Notes under the pieces: generated by a model
What the model saw: only the letters and a program-made list of their open reading frames with translations
Databases searched by the model: none
What the model was told of the DNA's origin: nothing
In this document: piece by piece, positions 29,398 through 37,439 of the stretch
Layout: each line of letters opens with the position of its first letter
Numbering within the stretch: the stretch's first letter is position 1
Assembly (NCBI GenBank): GCA_963841995.1
Contig: CAWJEX010000005.1
Coordinates: forward strand, 42,657 to 106,656
Direction of reading: 5' to 3'
DNA from: DATDPM01 sp963841995
Lineage (GTDB): Bacteria; Pseudomonadota; Alphaproteobacteria; DATDPM01
DNA: 64,000 bases
Translations under genes and position numbers: made by a program

Positions 29398-29928
29398 CTA
29401 CACCTTCTCCACTTGAGCGTATTCGAGCTCAACCGGTGTGGCGCGACCGAAGATCGAAACCGCGACTTTCACCCGCGCCCGCTCTTCGTCCACTTCTTCG
29501 ACCAGACCGCTGAACGAAGTGAACGGCCCGTCGCAAACTCGAACCTGCTCGCCTACCTCGAAGGTGATCGAGGGTTTCGGACGCTCCACGCCTTCTTTGA
29601 CTTGGTGGAGAATCCGCATCGCTTCTTCTTCGGTGATCGGAATGGGCTTGCCCTTGCCGCCCAAAAATCCGGTCACCTTCGGCGTATTCTTCACGAGGTG
29701 CCAGCTCTCGTCCGTCATCTCCATCTTGATGAGGACGTAGCCGGGGAAGAATTTGCGCTCCGCATTCACTTTCGCGCCGCGGCGCATTTCGACCACTTCC
29801 TCAGTCGGCACCATTACTTCCTCGAATAGATCGATCATGTTCTTTTGGAGCGCCTGCTCCCGGACCGATTGCGCGACCTTCTTTTCGAAACCTGAATAGA
29901 CGTGAATCACATACCAGCGCGCCGTCAC
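29398..29928 (-). CDS. nusG: Transcription elongation factor NusG (GTG start)
   Basis: NusG binds the polymerase clamp through its NGN domain and contacts Rho or ribosomal S10 through its KOW domain. The GTG at 29928 (then TARWYVIHVYSGFEKKVAQS) is 4 bp after the secE stop. KOW motif: VGEQVRVCDGPFTSFSGLVE. 176 residues. The open frame reaches 29991, but only inside secE. Confidence 0.95.
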   Translation of the reverse strand: MTARWYVIHVYSGFEKKVAQSVREQALQKNMIDLFEEVMVPTEEVVEMRRGAKVNAERKFFPGYVLIKMEMTDESWHLVKNTPKVTGFLGGKGKPIPITEEEAMRILHQVKEGVERPKPSITFEVGEQVRVCDGPFTSFSGLVEEVDEERARVKVAVSIFGRATPVELEYAQVEKV

Positions 29929-29932
29929 AGAC

Positions 29933-30130
29933 TTAGCCTCCCAGGCCCAGGATGTTGCGCACGCCGATCGAAATGATCTGGTCCACCGCAAAGAAGAAGA
30001 TCGACGCCATAATCACCATTCCGAAGACGGTTGCCGTCGTCGTGATCGTTTCTTTGCGCGAGGGCCAAGTGACTTTGGCCACTTCCTGGCGGACTTGCCG
30101 AACAAATTGCGCCGGACTTATTTTTGCCAT
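29933..30130 (-). CDS. secE: Preprotein translocase subunit SecE
   Basis: SecE clamps SecY in the inner membrane. The short bacterial form has one membrane segment (about residues 35-57, TVFGMVIMASIFFFAVDQII). The amphipathic helix before it contains VRQEVAKVTWPSRKET, the family signature. I use the ATG at 30130 (MAKISPAQFVRQVR); another ATG lies three codons upstream. 65 residues. Confidence 0.93.
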   Translation of the reverse strand: MAKISPAQFVRQVRQEVAKVTWPSRKETITTTATVFGMVIMASIFFFAVDQIISIGVRNILGLGG

Positions 30131-30212
30131 GCCTGCCATGCCGCCTCGGGTACCTTGATCGACGCCGTGCCCGGAATTTCCGCGTTCAACGCCTGTTTTT
30201 CTTTTTCGAGCC

Positions 30213-30288
30213 TGGCAGGAGTGGAGGGGCTCGAACCCCCAACCCCCGGTTTTGGAGACCGGTGCTCTACCAGTTGAGCTACACTCCT
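30213..30288 (-). tRNA. tRNA-Trp (CCA)
   Basis: A 76-base cloverleaf starting AGGAGTGTAGCTCAAC, with anticodon loop TCTCCAAAA (anticodon CCA), T loop GGTTCGAGCC and an acceptor stem AGGAGTG/CACTCCT followed by G and an encoded CCA. It lies between tufB and secE, the conserved alphaproteobacterial order. Confidence 0.96.
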
Positions 30289-30315
30289 AACCGTCCGCCT
30301 GCCCCGTGCATTCCT

Positions 30316-31506
30316 CTAAGCGACGATTTTTGCGACGACGCCGGCGCCGACCGTACGGCCGCCCTCGCGGATGGCAAAGCGCAGGCCCTCGTCCATGGCA
30401 ATGGGGGCGATCAGCTCGATCTCCATGGCGATGTTGTCGCCCGGCATCACCATCTCGGTCCCCGCCGGCAGATGCACCATCCCGGTCACATCCGTGGTGC
30501 GGAAGTAAAACTGCGGCCGGTAGTTGGTGAAGAACGGCGTGTGCCGCCCGCCCTCTTCCTTGGTCAGGATATAGGCCTCGGCCGTGAACTTGGTGTGCGG
30601 CGTGATCGAGCCGGGTGCCGCCAGAACCTGGCCGCGCTCCACTTCTTCCCGCTTCGTACCCCGGAGGAGAGCGCCGATATTGTCGCCCGCCTCGCCCTGG
30701 TCCAACAGCTTCCGGAACATCTCGACCCCGGTCACGATCGTCTTGGTCGTGTCCTTGATCCCGACGATCTCCACTTCATCGCCAACCTTGATGATCCCGC
30801 GCTCCACCCGTCCCGTGACCACCGTGCCGCGGCCCGAAATCGAGAACACGTCTTCAATCGGCATCAAAAACGGCTTGTCCTTGGCGCGCTGGGGCTGCGG
30901 GATGTACTCGTCCACCGCCTTCATCAGCTCCAGAATCGAATTCTTGCCGATCTCCGGATCGCGCCCCTCTAAGGCGGCCAAAGCAGAGCCCTTCACAATG
31001 GGGATCTTGTCCCCGGGGAATTGGTAGTTGGAGAGGAGTTCCCGGACCTCGAGCTCGACCAGGTCCAAGAGCTCCGGATCGTCCACCTGATCGACCTTGT
31101 TCATGTACACCACAATCGCCGGCACCCCCACCTGACGGGCGAGCAGAATATGCTCGCGGGTCTGCGGCATCGGGCCGTCGGCCGCCGAAACCACCAGGAT
31201 CGCCCCGTCCATCTGGGCCGCCCCCGTGATCATGTTCTTCACGTAGTCCGCGTGCCCCGGGCAATCGACATGGGCGTAGTGCCGCTTGGCCGTCTGATAT
31301 TCCACATGCGCCGTCGAAATCGTGATCCCCCGCGCCTTCTCTTCCGGCGCCTTGTCAATCTGGTCATAGGCCATGAATTCCGCCCCGCCCGACTCGGCCA
31401 ATACCTTCGTAATCGCCGCCGTCAGCGTCGTCTTCCCATGGTCCACGTGACCAATCGTCCCAATGTTGCAGTGCGGCTTCGTCCGCTCAAATTTCGCTTT
31501 TGCCAT
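30316..31506 (-). CDS. tufB: Elongation factor Tu, copy 2 (intact)
   Basis: 396-residue EF-Tu with G1 GHVDHGKTT (19-27), G3 DCPGH, G4 NKVD and GSAL. It delivers aminoacyl-tRNA as the GTP complex. The coding sequence equals the copy at 13936-15127 except that it lacks the extra base there; here GAATC is intact at 30933-30937. It is preceded by tRNA-Tyr and tRNA-Gly and followed by tRNA-Trp and secE, so it is probably part of a mixed tRNA-mRNA transcript from the promoter at 31816. Confidence 0.98.
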   Translation of the reverse strand: MAKAKFERTKPHCNIGTIGHVDHGKTTLTAAITKVLAESGGAEFMAYDQIDKAPEEKARGITISTAHVEYQTAKRHYAHVDCPGHADYVKNMITGAAQMDGAILVVSAADGPMPQTREHILLARQVGVPAIVVYMNKVDQVDDPELLDLVELEVRELLSNYQFPGDKIPIVKGSALAALEGRDPEIGKNSILELMKAVDEYIPQPQRAKDKPFLMPIEDVFSISGRGTVVTGRVERGIIKVGDEVEIVGIKDTTKTIVTGVEMFRKLLDQGEAGDNIGALLRGTKREEVERGQVLAAPGSITPHTKFTAEAYILTKEEGGRHTPFFTNYRPQFYFRTTDVTGMVHLPAGTEMVMPGDNIAMEIELIAPIAMDEGLRFAIREGGRTVGAGVVAKIVA

Positions 31507-31570
31507 GCTTGCGGCCTTTCAAATTTCCAAGTCGCGATGCGGTGACCTTGACGCGGGCTGTTGCCAAAAC

Positions 31571-31644
<74 letters not shown>

Positions 31645-31693
31645 ATATCGGTTCGCTCTGCTGCCCGCCTCTTCCGCCCTGCCCCCGGGTTGG

Positions 31694-31780
31694 TGGTGGA
31701 GGGGGTAGGATTTCGAACCTACGTAGACATAAGTCGGCAGATTTACAGTCTGCTGCCATTGACCGCTCGGCCACCCCTCC
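31694..31780 (-). tRNA. tRNA-Tyr (GTA)
   Basis: An 87-base tRNA with a long variable arm, starting GGAGGGGTGGCCGAGCGG, with anticodon GTA in ACTGTAAAT and T loop GGTTCGAAATCC. The acceptor ends CCCCTCC, A, encoded CCA. First gene of the tRNA-tufB unit; its promoter lies 36 bp upstream. Confidence 0.95.
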
Positions 31781-31815
31781 GTTGCAATCCAGGCAGCCCG
31801 GATCAACGGACGCCG

Positions 31816-31844
31816 AAATATGGTTGTTTACCGTCCAAAGTCAA
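31816..31844 (-). promoter_or_regulatory. Promoter of the tRNA-Tyr/tRNA-Gly/tufB unit
   Basis: The minus strand reads TTGACT, a 17-bp spacer, then ATATTT. Transcription would begin close to the 5' end of tRNA-Tyr. It lies in the divergent gap with rlmB. Confidence 0.6.
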
Positions 31845-31961
31845 CTTTAAATCACGAATAAAAAAGGCAAAACCAAGTGTGCCGGCCCGTCCCCTTCCTG
31901 GGAACCGCATATGCCGGCCCGACTTGCGCAATTTGAGCATCCATACTACGACCCTCGCCCT

Positions 31962-32894
31962 ATGATCGACAAGAAGCATCGCAAGAATCACGGCAATCGC
32001 CAGAAGCGCCGCCGCGCGCCAGGCGGTGAAGATCCTCGCCGCCCTGCATCCGCCGAAACGCGGCCCCCTCAACGGGAACCCGATCGCCGCCGGCCCGAAC
32101 GTGGCCGGCCCGAACGTGACCAGCCCGAGCACGGCCGCCAAGCCCACGATCCACAGAGCTGGATTTACGGCACCCACACCGTTTTGGCCGCCCTTGCCAA
32201 CCCCGAGCGGGCTTGCCTGCGGCTGGTGGCGACCTTGGAGGCGGCTCCGGAGCTCGAGCAAAAACTGGCGGAAATCCGCCGGTCTCGGCCCATTCTCCCG
32301 CAGATCGAGATCCTTTCCCGCGGCCAGATTGAAGCCCGCGTCGGGGCCGATGCGGTCCATCAAGGTATCGCGGTTCTAGCCGGCCCGCCGATGGATCGGG
32401 ATTTGGGGGACATTTGCCGGGCCGCCCAATCCCGAGATTCGGCGGTTGTCGTGGTTTTGGACCAGGTTGAGGACCCTCGAAATGTCGGCGCCGTGATGCG
32501 GTCGGCCGCCGCTTTCGGTGCTCTTGCCGTGGTCGTCACCGAGCGCCACGCACCCCAGCAAACCGCCAGCCTGGCCAAGGCCGCATCCGGGGCGCTCGAT
32601 CTGGTGCCGCTGGTGCGGGTGACTAATCTGGTAAGGGGACTTGCCGAACTCAAGGACGCCGGGTTCTGGGTCGCCGGCCTCGACGCCGCAGCCGATACCG
32701 CCATCGATCAGGCCCGGCTTTCCGGCAAAATCACCCTGGTTCTGGGCGCCGAAGGCCGAGGGCTTCGCCGCCTGACCCGGGAAAACTGCGATCTCCTGGT
32801 CCGCATCCCGATCGCCGCCGAGCCCGCCAGCCTCAACGTCTCGAACGCCGCGGCCATCGCCCTCTATGCCGCCGCGGCTGCAAAAGGGGTATAA
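31962..32894 (+). CDS. rlmB: 23S rRNA (guanosine-2'-O-)-methyltransferase RlmB family
   Basis: A SPOUT methyltransferase of the TrmH group; RlmB methylates G2251 in the P loop of 23S rRNA. All three SPOUT motifs are visible: DQVEDPRNVGAVMRSAA, LVLGAEGRGLRRLT and IPIAAEPASLNVSNAAAIAL. An L30e-like substrate domain precedes them and the N-terminus is Arg/Pro-rich and probably disordered. Neither the ATG at 31962 (MIDKKHRKNHGNRQ) nor one at 31911 has a clear ribosome binding site; I prefer 31962, giving 310 residues. Divergent from tRNA-Tyr and upstream of tRNA-Thr. Confidence 0.88.
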   Translation: MIDKKHRKNHGNRQKRRRAPGGEDPRRPASAETRPPQREPDRRRPERGRPERDQPEHGRQAHDPQSWIYGTHTVLAALANPERACLRLVATLEAAPELEQKLAEIRRSRPILPQIEILSRGQIEARVGADAVHQGIAVLAGPPMDRDLGDICRAAQSRDSAVVVVLDQVEDPRNVGAVMRSAAAFGALAVVVTERHAPQQTASLAKAASGALDLVPLVRVTNLVRGLAELKDAGFWVAGLDAAADTAIDQARLSGKITLVLGAEGRGLRRLTRENCDLLVRIPIAAEPASLNVSNAAAIALYAAAAAKGV

Positions 32895-32974
32895 AGCGGC
32901 GCACGATGCGGGTCCAAAGCCTTGTGCGGGCCACCGACAAACGCCTTATTACTCGCGTCCGAAAAAATTTCGGG

Positions 32975-33049
32975 GCCGGATTAGCTCAGCGGTAGAGCAG
33001 CGGTTTTGTAAACCGAAGGTCGGGAGTTCAATCCTCTCATCCGGCACCA
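32975..33049 (+). tRNA. tRNA-Thr (TGT)
   Basis: A 75-base cloverleaf starting GCCGGATTAGCTCAGCGG, with anticodon TGT in TTTTGTAAA, T loop AGTTCAATCC, acceptor GCCGGAT/ATCCGGC, A and encoded CCA. It lies 80 bp after rlmB on the plus strand. Confidence 0.96.
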
Positions 33050-33243
33050 CTCTTCTTCTCTCTCCCAAACCCTGATGGTCATCGCCCCGCCACCCAAGCA
33101 GTGGGTGCTGGCTCTCGCTCCTGTCACAAAGAATTGAGTTTTGTTGAACGCCGCTGCGCCGCAGTCATGCCTATATCAGAACTACCGCGGGATGCCGGAA
33201 CGGACCGGTAAGAAGAACGGCCCGCCGAACGAGAGGAAGACGA

Positions 33244-33879
33244 ATGTTGCGATTGGCCGCGTTAGCCGGATTGGCGCTGACGATTTTGCTGGGAGCTGCC
33301 CGCGCCGACGACATGCCGGGCGTGAGCCCTGAGCAAAATCCGAAATACGCCGTCGCGACCTTTGCCGGCGGATGCTTTTGGTGCATGCAGCCGCCCTTCG
33401 ATTCCACCAAGGGCGTCATCAAGACGATCGCCGGCTATACCGGCGGCGCCGCGGTGAACCCCAGTTATGAACAGGTGAGCGAAGGCCGAACCGGCCATGC
33501 GGAATCGGTGGAGGTGATCTTCGATCCCGCCCTGGTGACCTACAAAGAGCTTCTCCAAATCTACTGGCACAATGTCGATCCGCTGGTCAAAGACCGGCAG
33601 TTCTGCGATAGCGGCCACCAATATCGCACCGCGATTTTTTATCACGGCGACGAGCAGAAGCAGCTTGCCGAGGACTCGAAGAAAGAAATCGAAGCGAAAT
33701 TCAAATTGCCGGTTGAAACCGAAATCGTCGCGGCGAGTGCGTTCTATCCGGCCGAGGATTATCACCAGGAATACCACAAGAAGAATCCGGTCCGCTACAA
33801 ATTCTACCGCTGGAATTGCGGCCGCGACCAAAGGCTGAAACAGCTTTGGGGCGCGGATGCGGGCCATATCGAAGAGTAG
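33244..33879 (+). CDS. msrA: Exported peptide-methionine (S)-S-oxide reductase
   Basis: Reduces the S form of methionine sulfoxide. The catalytic motif GGCFWCMQPPF is at about residue 40-50. Residues 1-21 (MLRLAALAGLALTILLGAAR, then AD) look like a Sec signal peptide, so this copy should act in the periplasm. A GAGAGGAAG ribosome binding site precedes the ATG. 211 residues. msrB follows after 9 bp, forming a two-gene periplasmic repair operon. Confidence 0.93.
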   Translation: MLRLAALAGLALTILLGAARADDMPGVSPEQNPKYAVATFAGGCFWCMQPPFDSTKGVIKTIAGYTGGAAVNPSYEQVSEGRTGHAESVEVIFDPALVTYKELLQIYWHNVDPLVKDRQFCDSGHQYRTAIFYHGDEQKQLAEDSKKEIEAKFKLPVETEIVAASAFYPAEDYHQEYHKKNPVRYKFYRWNCGRDQRLKQLWGADAGHIEE

Positions 33880-33888
33880 GAGGGTGCC

Positions 33889-34395
33889 ATGGAAAGACGG
33901 CAATTTTTAATCGGCGCATCGGCGACGGCGTTGATCGCGGCGGCAAGCGGACTTGTCTGGCGCGACAGCTTGGCCGAAACGCCAAAGGAGGTGTTTGAAG
34001 TGGAAAAGACCGAAGCCGAATGGCGGAAGATTTTGACGCCCGAGCAATTCGACGTGCTGCGCAAGCAAGGCACGGAACGCCCCTGGACCAGCCCGCTCAA
34101 TAACGAACATCGGAACGGAACCTTCGCCTGTGCCGGCTGCGACCTGCCGCTCTATTCGTCGAAGACGAAATTCGACAGCGGCACCGGCTGGCCGAGCTTT
34201 TACGAGCCGCTGCCCGATGCGGTGCGTACATCGAGCGACCGATCCTGGCTCGCGGTCCGCACCGAGGTGCATTGCCGCCGCTGCGGTGGACATCTAGGCC
34301 ATGTTTTCGATGACGGCCCGGCGCCAACGGGCCTGCGCTATTGCATGAACGGAGTTGCGATGAAATTCGAGCCCGCGGCGGACAAGCCGTCGTAG
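33889..34395 (+). CDS. msrB: Exported peptide-methionine (R)-S-oxide reductase
   Basis: Reduces the R form of methionine sulfoxide, complementing MsrA. Two CxxC zinc pairs are seen (CAGC and CRRC), with GTGWPSFYEP and the catalytic-cysteine motif RYCMNGVAMKF. The N-terminus (MERRQFLIGASATALIAAAS) resembles a Tat signal, with the twin arginine followed by QFLIG, so export is likely. 168 residues. A GGAGGG site precedes the ATG. Confidence 0.93.
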   Translation: MERRQFLIGASATALIAAASGLVWRDSLAETPKEVFEVEKTEAEWRKILTPEQFDVLRKQGTERPWTSPLNNEHRNGTFACAGCDLPLYSSKTKFDSGTGWPSFYEPLPDAVRTSSDRSWLAVRTEVHCRRCGGHLGHVFDDGPAPTGLRYCMNGVAMKFEPAADKPS

Positions 34396-34426
34396 ACTGA
34401 CAAGATCATGCTCTAAATTGTCGAAG

Positions 34427-35548
34427 TTATTGCGGGGCCGGTTTGGCCCCGCTTCTTTTTTCTGCCTTCCCAAGCGCCTCATGCTTAAGTAAAGCGCGTT
34501 TCCGCTCAATCCCCCAGCGATAGCCCGAAAGCGAGCCGTCGGTGCGCACCACCCGGTGACAGGGAATCGCGATGGCAACCGGATTCGACGCGCAGGCTTG
34601 CGCCACCGCCCGCACCGATTTGGGCTTCCGGATACGCTTGGCAATTTCGGCGTAGCTCGCGGTCGAGCCGGCGGGGATCCCGCGCAGCGCTTGCCATACT
34701 CTCTGTTGGAAAGCGGTGCCGCGGACGTCGAGCGGAAGATCGAGGCCCAGCGCCGGGTTTTCGATGAAGCCGACGACTTCCGCCACCAGTTTCTCGAAGC
34801 CCTTGTCGCCGCCGATAAGCTGCGCTTTCGCGAACCGGCTCTGAAGGTCGCACAACAGCGTCTCGGGATCGTCGCCGAGCAAAATCGCGCAAACCCCCTT
34901 GTCGGTTGCGGCTACCAGGATCGAGCTGAGCCAGCACTCGCCGACGGCGAATCGAATCGACGTTCCTTGGCCCCGCCCGCGAAATTCGCTGGGCGTCATA
35001 CCGAGACCGTCCGTCGAAGCCGCGTAAAAACGCCCATTCGAATTGAATCCGGCGTCGTAAATGGCTTCGGTGACGGTCTTGCTCCACACCAGCGCGTTCC
35101 GCATGCGGCGGCGGCGGTAGGCTTCGCCGTAGGCCTTTGGCGTGACGCCGGTCAGCGATTTGAACAGCCGGTGGAAGTGAAACCGGCTCATGCCAGCGGC
35201 TTTTGCCAACGTATCGAGAGTCGGCATTTCCTCGGTTTGCTCGATCCTGCGGCACACCTTGGCAATTGCCGCCGCTTGGCGTTCGGCCAGGGCGACTTCC
35301 TTTGGCCGGCAGCGCTTGCAGGAGCGAAAACCCGCCGCCTCGGCCGCGCCGCAATTTGCGTGGAAAGACACGTTTTCCCTGCGCGGCAAGCGGGCGGCGC
35401 AACTCGGCCGGCAATAGACGCCCGTGCTCCGCACGGCATAAACGAACGCACCGTCCGCGGCGCGGTCGCGATGCAAGACCGCTTGCCAGCGCGCGTCGTC
35501 GCCGCTGAAACCGCCGGTCCGTTTACCTGTGCCGAGTTGAAGATTCAT
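34427..35548 (-). CDS. ada: Ada: methylated-DNA-protein methyltransferase and regulator
   Basis: Bifunctional Ada: the N-terminal domain takes methyl groups from phosphotriesters and then activates alkylation genes, and the C-terminal domain repairs O6-methylguanine. The N-terminal zinc site shows Cys46 in GVYCRPSC and CxxC in SCKRC; an AraC-type helix-turn-helix follows (about 90-185, with MSRFHFHRLFKSLTG); the C-terminal domain has IPCHRVVRTDGSLSGYRWG. 373 residues, full length. Convergent with msrB. Likely self-regulated, as in enterobacteria. Confidence 0.93.
   Translation of the reverse strand: MNLQLGTGKRTGGFSGDDARWQAVLHRDRAADGAFVYAVRSTGVYCRPSCAARLPRRENVSFHANCGAAEAAGFRSCKRCRPKEVALAERQAAAIAKVCRRIEQTEEMPTLDTLAKAAGMSRFHFHRLFKSLTGVTPKAYGEAYRRRRMRNALVWSKTVTEAIYDAGFNSNGRFYAASTDGLGMTPSEFRGRGQGTSIRFAVGECWLSSILVAATDKGVCAILLGDDPETLLCDLQSRFAKAQLIGGDKGFEKLVAEVVGFIENPALGLDLPLDVRGTAFQQRVWQALRGIPAGSTASYAEIAKRIRKPKSVRAVAQACASNPVAIAIPCHRVVRTDGSLSGYRWGIERKRALLKHEALGKAEKRSGAKPAPQ
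34432..34462 (+). terminator. Intrinsic terminator of msrAB
   Basis: A perfect 8-bp stem (GCGGGGCC / GGCCCCGC, 5-base loop) is followed by TTCTTTTTTT. It lies 37 bp after msrB on the plus strand and overlaps the last codons of ada on the minus strand, so the same DNA serves as terminator and as coding sequence. Confidence 0.85.
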
Positions 35549-35661
35549 GACGATCGATCCTGCTTCCCGCCGAGAATATCCCGCTGATAGCAGAGATTAT
35601 AGGCATCGCCCGCCCGCAAGCACTCCGTTGCTTGCTTTCAAATTCGAAGCAAGCCGCCCGA

Positions 35662-36681
35662 TCAGCGGTCCATCGTCAAAACCATCCGAAACCGCGCCTT
35701 GCCGCTCATCATACGCTCATAGGCGTCCGAAGCCCGTTCGAGGGGCATGGTTTCGATCATCGGGCGAATACCCGAAAGCGCGCTGAAATTCATGGTGTCT
35801 TCGGAATCCGCCGCCGTTCCCGAAGGCCAGCCTTGGATCGTCCGGCGCGCGCCAATGAGTTGGATCGGCGAAACCTCGAACGGCTCCATCGAGGCGCCGA
35901 CTACCAGAAGCTTGCCATTGACGCCGAGGCCGTCGATTACGGCACTCATGGCTTTCGCGCTGGTCACGGTGGCGAGAATGAGCTTCGCGCCGCCGAGCTT
36001 TTGCAGTTCGGCTGCGACGTTCTGGCCCTCGCTGTCGATGTAATGATCGGCGCCGAGCTTGCGCGCGAAGGATTCCTTGTCGGTCCCGCGGGCGATCGCC
36101 ACGGTGTTGAAACCCATTTTGGCGGCGAATTGCACGGCAAGATGGCCGAGCCCGCCGATGCCGAGAACGGCAACCAGATCGCCACCGCGAGCCCCGCTAT
36201 TCCGCATCGCGTTGTACGTGGTGATGCCGGCGCACAGAAGCGGCCCGGCATCGGCCGCGATAAGATCATCGGGAATGAGCGCCAGCGCCACCGTCGGCGC
36301 GACCATGTAGTCGGCGTAGCCGCCATCCATGGTGATGCCGGGAATTTGCAAAAAGCGGCAGGACACGAAATCGCCGCGCCGGCACAATTCGCACTGGCCG
36401 CAATGGCCGCCATGCCAACCGACACCGACGCGTTGCCCGGTCTTCCAAAGAGTTACACCGGGACCGATCTTGTCGATGACGCCCGCCACCTCGTGGCCCG
36501 GCACGATCGGATAGCGAATTCCCGGAAAGTGGCCCGTCTTGGCGAAAGAATCGCTATGACAGATTCCGCAAGCCTGCACCTTGATACGGACCTGTCCCGC
36601 TCCCGGTTCCGGAATGTCCCGCTCGACCAGTTCGAAAGGCGCATTGGCGCTTCGAACCTGTACCGCTCGCATTTTCGACAT
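35662..36681 (-). CDS. Zinc-dependent alcohol dehydrogenase
   Basis: A medium-chain dehydrogenase that interconverts alcohols and aldehydes with NAD(P). Catalytic-zinc ligands are in CGICHSD and GHEVAGVI, structural-zinc cysteines in CGQCELCRRGDFVSC, and the nucleotide motif is GIGGLGH. I chose the ATG at 36681 (MSKMRAVQVRSANAPFELVE), which has GAGGGAGAA upstream, rather than 36753. 339 residues. A short-chain dehydrogenase and a second zinc dehydrogenase lie upstream on the same strand. Substrate unknown. Confidence 0.88.
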   Translation of the reverse strand: MSKMRAVQVRSANAPFELVERDIPEPGAGQVRIKVQACGICHSDSFAKTGHFPGIRYPIVPGHEVAGVIDKIGPGVTLWKTGQRVGVGWHGGHCGQCELCRRGDFVSCRFLQIPGITMDGGYADYMVAPTVALALIPDDLIAADAGPLLCAGITTYNAMRNSGARGGDLVAVLGIGGLGHLAVQFAAKMGFNTVAIARGTDKESFARKLGADHYIDSEGQNVAAELQKLGGAKLILATVTSAKAMSAVIDGLGVNGKLLVVGASMEPFEVSPIQLIGARRTIQGWPSGTAADSEDTMNFSALSGIRPMIETMPLERASDAYERMMSGKARFRMVLTMDR

Positions 36682-36730
36682 TTCTCCCTCTATTCTTGCC
36701 TTGATTGGCAAAGCCAGACGACTTGGCGCC

Positions 36731-37436
36731 TCACACCAGCATTCCGCCGCCATCGATGAAGACCGTGGCGCCGGTCATGAAGCCGTTGGTCATCATAGCC
36801 AGAATCATCTGTGCGACGTCCTCGGACGTCCCGATGCGGCCGACGGGGAGTTGCGCACTGGTGCGCGCAAACAGCTCCTTCCGCGCCGATTCGGGCATCC
36901 CATCCCAAAGCGGCGTTTCGATGACCCCCGGCGAAACGACATTGACACGCACGGGTGCCAATCCGAGTGCCAAGCCACGGGTCAGTCCTTCGAGCGCACT
37001 ATTGATGGCGGCCGCGATCGCGGCGCCCTTGGGCGGGCGATGACTCCAAAATCCGGACATGAGAATTCAGCGAGCCACCCGCTTTAACGCGCGCGGCGCG
37101 CGCAATTCGGTAGGCACCCCAGAATTTGCTGTTCATGAAGGCGTAGGCATCGGCGAGCGCCAATTCCTTCAACGGCGCCGCCCTGCCCGAAGCCGCCGTG
37201 ACCGCGACATGATCCCACTCTGTGCCGTCGGCAAAGAACGCTTCGATCTCTTTGTCGTCGGTCACGTCGAGGCGCTGGGCGTCGATCTTGCCGGTTGCAG
37301 ATTTCGGCAGTTTTTCCGGCGCGCGCGCCGCCACCGTCACCCGAGTGCCGGCAGAAAGCGCGGCTTCGGCCAGCGCCAATCCCATCCCGGAGGTCCCGCC
37401 GACCACCAGGACTTTCGACCCCTCCATCGCCGGCAT
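36731..37436 (-). CDS. Short-chain dehydrogenase/reductase, one-base frame break
   Basis: An SDR oxidoreductase: the nucleotide motif GGTSGMGLALAEAA is near residue 12, and the C-terminal part has VNVVSPGVIETPLWDG and GATVFIDGG. The frame breaks at 37063-37068 (plus GAATTC); dropping one T gives GAATC and joins GGSLILMSGFWSHRPPKGAA, for 234 residues. The usual catalytic Tyr-x-x-x-Lys reads HRPPKGAA, so the tyrosine is replaced, and the enzyme may have altered activity as in some atypical SDRs. Sits between two zinc dehydrogenases, 3 bp from the upstream one. Confidence 0.85.
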
Positions 37437-37439
37437 GTC

